Source: Nitrosovibrio sp. Nv17
GTDB lineage: Bacteria > Pseudomonadota > Gammaproteobacteria > Burkholderiales > Nitrosomonadaceae
Reading direction: 5' to 3'
NCBI RefSeq assembly: GCF_900119085.1
Contig: NZ_FPIQ01000009.1
Coordinates: 42,600 to 98,627 of the forward strand
Length of the DNA stretch: 56,028 bases
The notes beneath the pieces are model-generated. The model was not told the DNA's origin and ran no database searches. It was given only the letters and a program-made list of their open reading frames with translations. Shown here one piece after another: positions 55,739 through 56,028 of this stretch. Both the position numbers and the translations under genes were made by a program. Within the stretch, counting starts at the first letter, position 1. Each line of letters begins with the position of its first letter.

Positions 55739-56028
55739 TCATGCGGGAAGGGCATAGAAGCGTTGATTATCGAAGGGCTGGTCATGAGTGAGCATGCCGT
55801 GGATGGCATGCAGCAATTTACGCATGACAGCGCATACTCCTTGCAAAGGAGTCTTGCCGTTGCAGATCAGATGCTCGAAGAAGCCCTTCACGTATGGATC
55901 ATGTTTCTTGGCGGACAGAGCTGGCAGATAGAGGGCACGGCGGATATGGCAGTTGCCGGCTTTGGAGATGCAGGCGCGCTTGTCCACGCTGGTTCCCGAC
56001 TTGAAGTGACGGGGGTCCAGTCCTGCCG
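55739..56028 (-). mobile_element. IS110-family transposase, C-terminal part (runs off the window)
   Basis: The minus strand encodes AGLDPRHFKSGTS-VDKRACISKAGNCHIRRALYLPAL and ends FDNQRFYALPA, the C-terminal transposase_20 domain of IS110-family enzymes. The N-terminal half with its catalytic aspartates lies beyond the right edge. The element's end must lie close to 55696, next to the truncated PEP-CTERM start. IS110-type elements lack typical terminal inverted repeats. Confidence 0.88.

Overview
The window is about 56 kb of uniformly GC-rich chromosomal DNA with dense operons and betaproteobacterial gene order (gloB-methyltransferase-rnhA-dnaQ, rplU-rpmA-obg, leuC-ecn-leuD-leuB-asd). The best clue to lifestyle is a gene for nitrosocyanin, the red mononuclear copper protein known from ammonia-oxidising betaproteobacteria. 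With it come a red-type (form IC) RuBisCO operon with its activase CbbX and regulator CbbR, a SulP anion transporter, and PEP-CTERM proteins with a FeeM-like acyltransferase. The most economical reading is a chemolithoautotroph of the Nitrosomonadales, either an ammonia oxidiser or a close relative. The GC content looks unusually high for cultured Nitrosomonas and Nitrosospira. No amo or hao gene lies in the window, so ammonia oxidation is inferred only.

Layout. 1-6.5 kb: tandem palindromic repeats, glyoxalase II, then a plus-strand run of methyltransferase, RNase H, DNA polymerase III epsilon, VOC protein, SRPBCC protein, TPMT-like methyltransferase and SDR, facing an unlinked S4 ribosomal protein gene. 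6.5-10.2 kb: AT-richer DNA with a toxin-antitoxin pair whose toxin is frameshifted by an 8-bp duplication, then an arsenic operon arsR-arsI-arsC-acr3 with an operator over its promoter. 10.6-12.8 kb: two lipoproteins. 12.8-17.4 kb: cbbR and the divergent cbbLS-X locus. 17.5-20.6 kb: an orphan antitoxin, NhaA, a lone TIR-like protein, a YodC-like protein and a second palindromic repeat cluster. 20.7-25 kb: a tyrosinase / unknown secreted protein / multicopper oxidase operon. 25-29.5 kb: obg, rpmA, rplU, ispB, a 273-bp inverted-repeat element, tRNA-Pro, a PP0621-like protein and ampD. 29.5-36.6 kb: ABC-F ATPase, PEP-CTERM protein, DinG-type helicase, nitrosocyanin, secreted thermonuclease, FeeM-like acyltransferase. 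37-44 kb: XRE regulator with SulP, mnmC-terC, PRC-barrel protein, Cys-rich copper storage protein, and hipB with an internally deleted hipA. 44-51 kb: MFS transporter, leucine genes with an embedded entericidin, asd, a FimV N-terminal fragment and a cupin. 51-56 kb: TonB receptor with a Fur-like box at its start, DUF2007 protein, a PEP-CTERM gene with a sigma-54 promoter, and a second copy of that promoter and gene start cut off by an IS110-family element that runs off the end.

How it fits together: carbon fixation, copper proteins (nitrosocyanin, multicopper oxidase, tyrosinase, copper storage protein), iron uptake, arsenic detoxification and an exosortase-linked surface programme sit among housekeeping genes. 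Signs of genome wear are visible: a frameshifted toxin, a deleted HipA, an orphan antitoxin, a truncated FimV and an IS-broken PEP-CTERM gene. The most interesting points are nitrosocyanin in a high-GC background, the tyrosinase-multicopper oxidase operon, the mobile repeat whose edge coincides with the stop codons of two genes, and the duplicated sigma-54 PEP-CTERM promoter.
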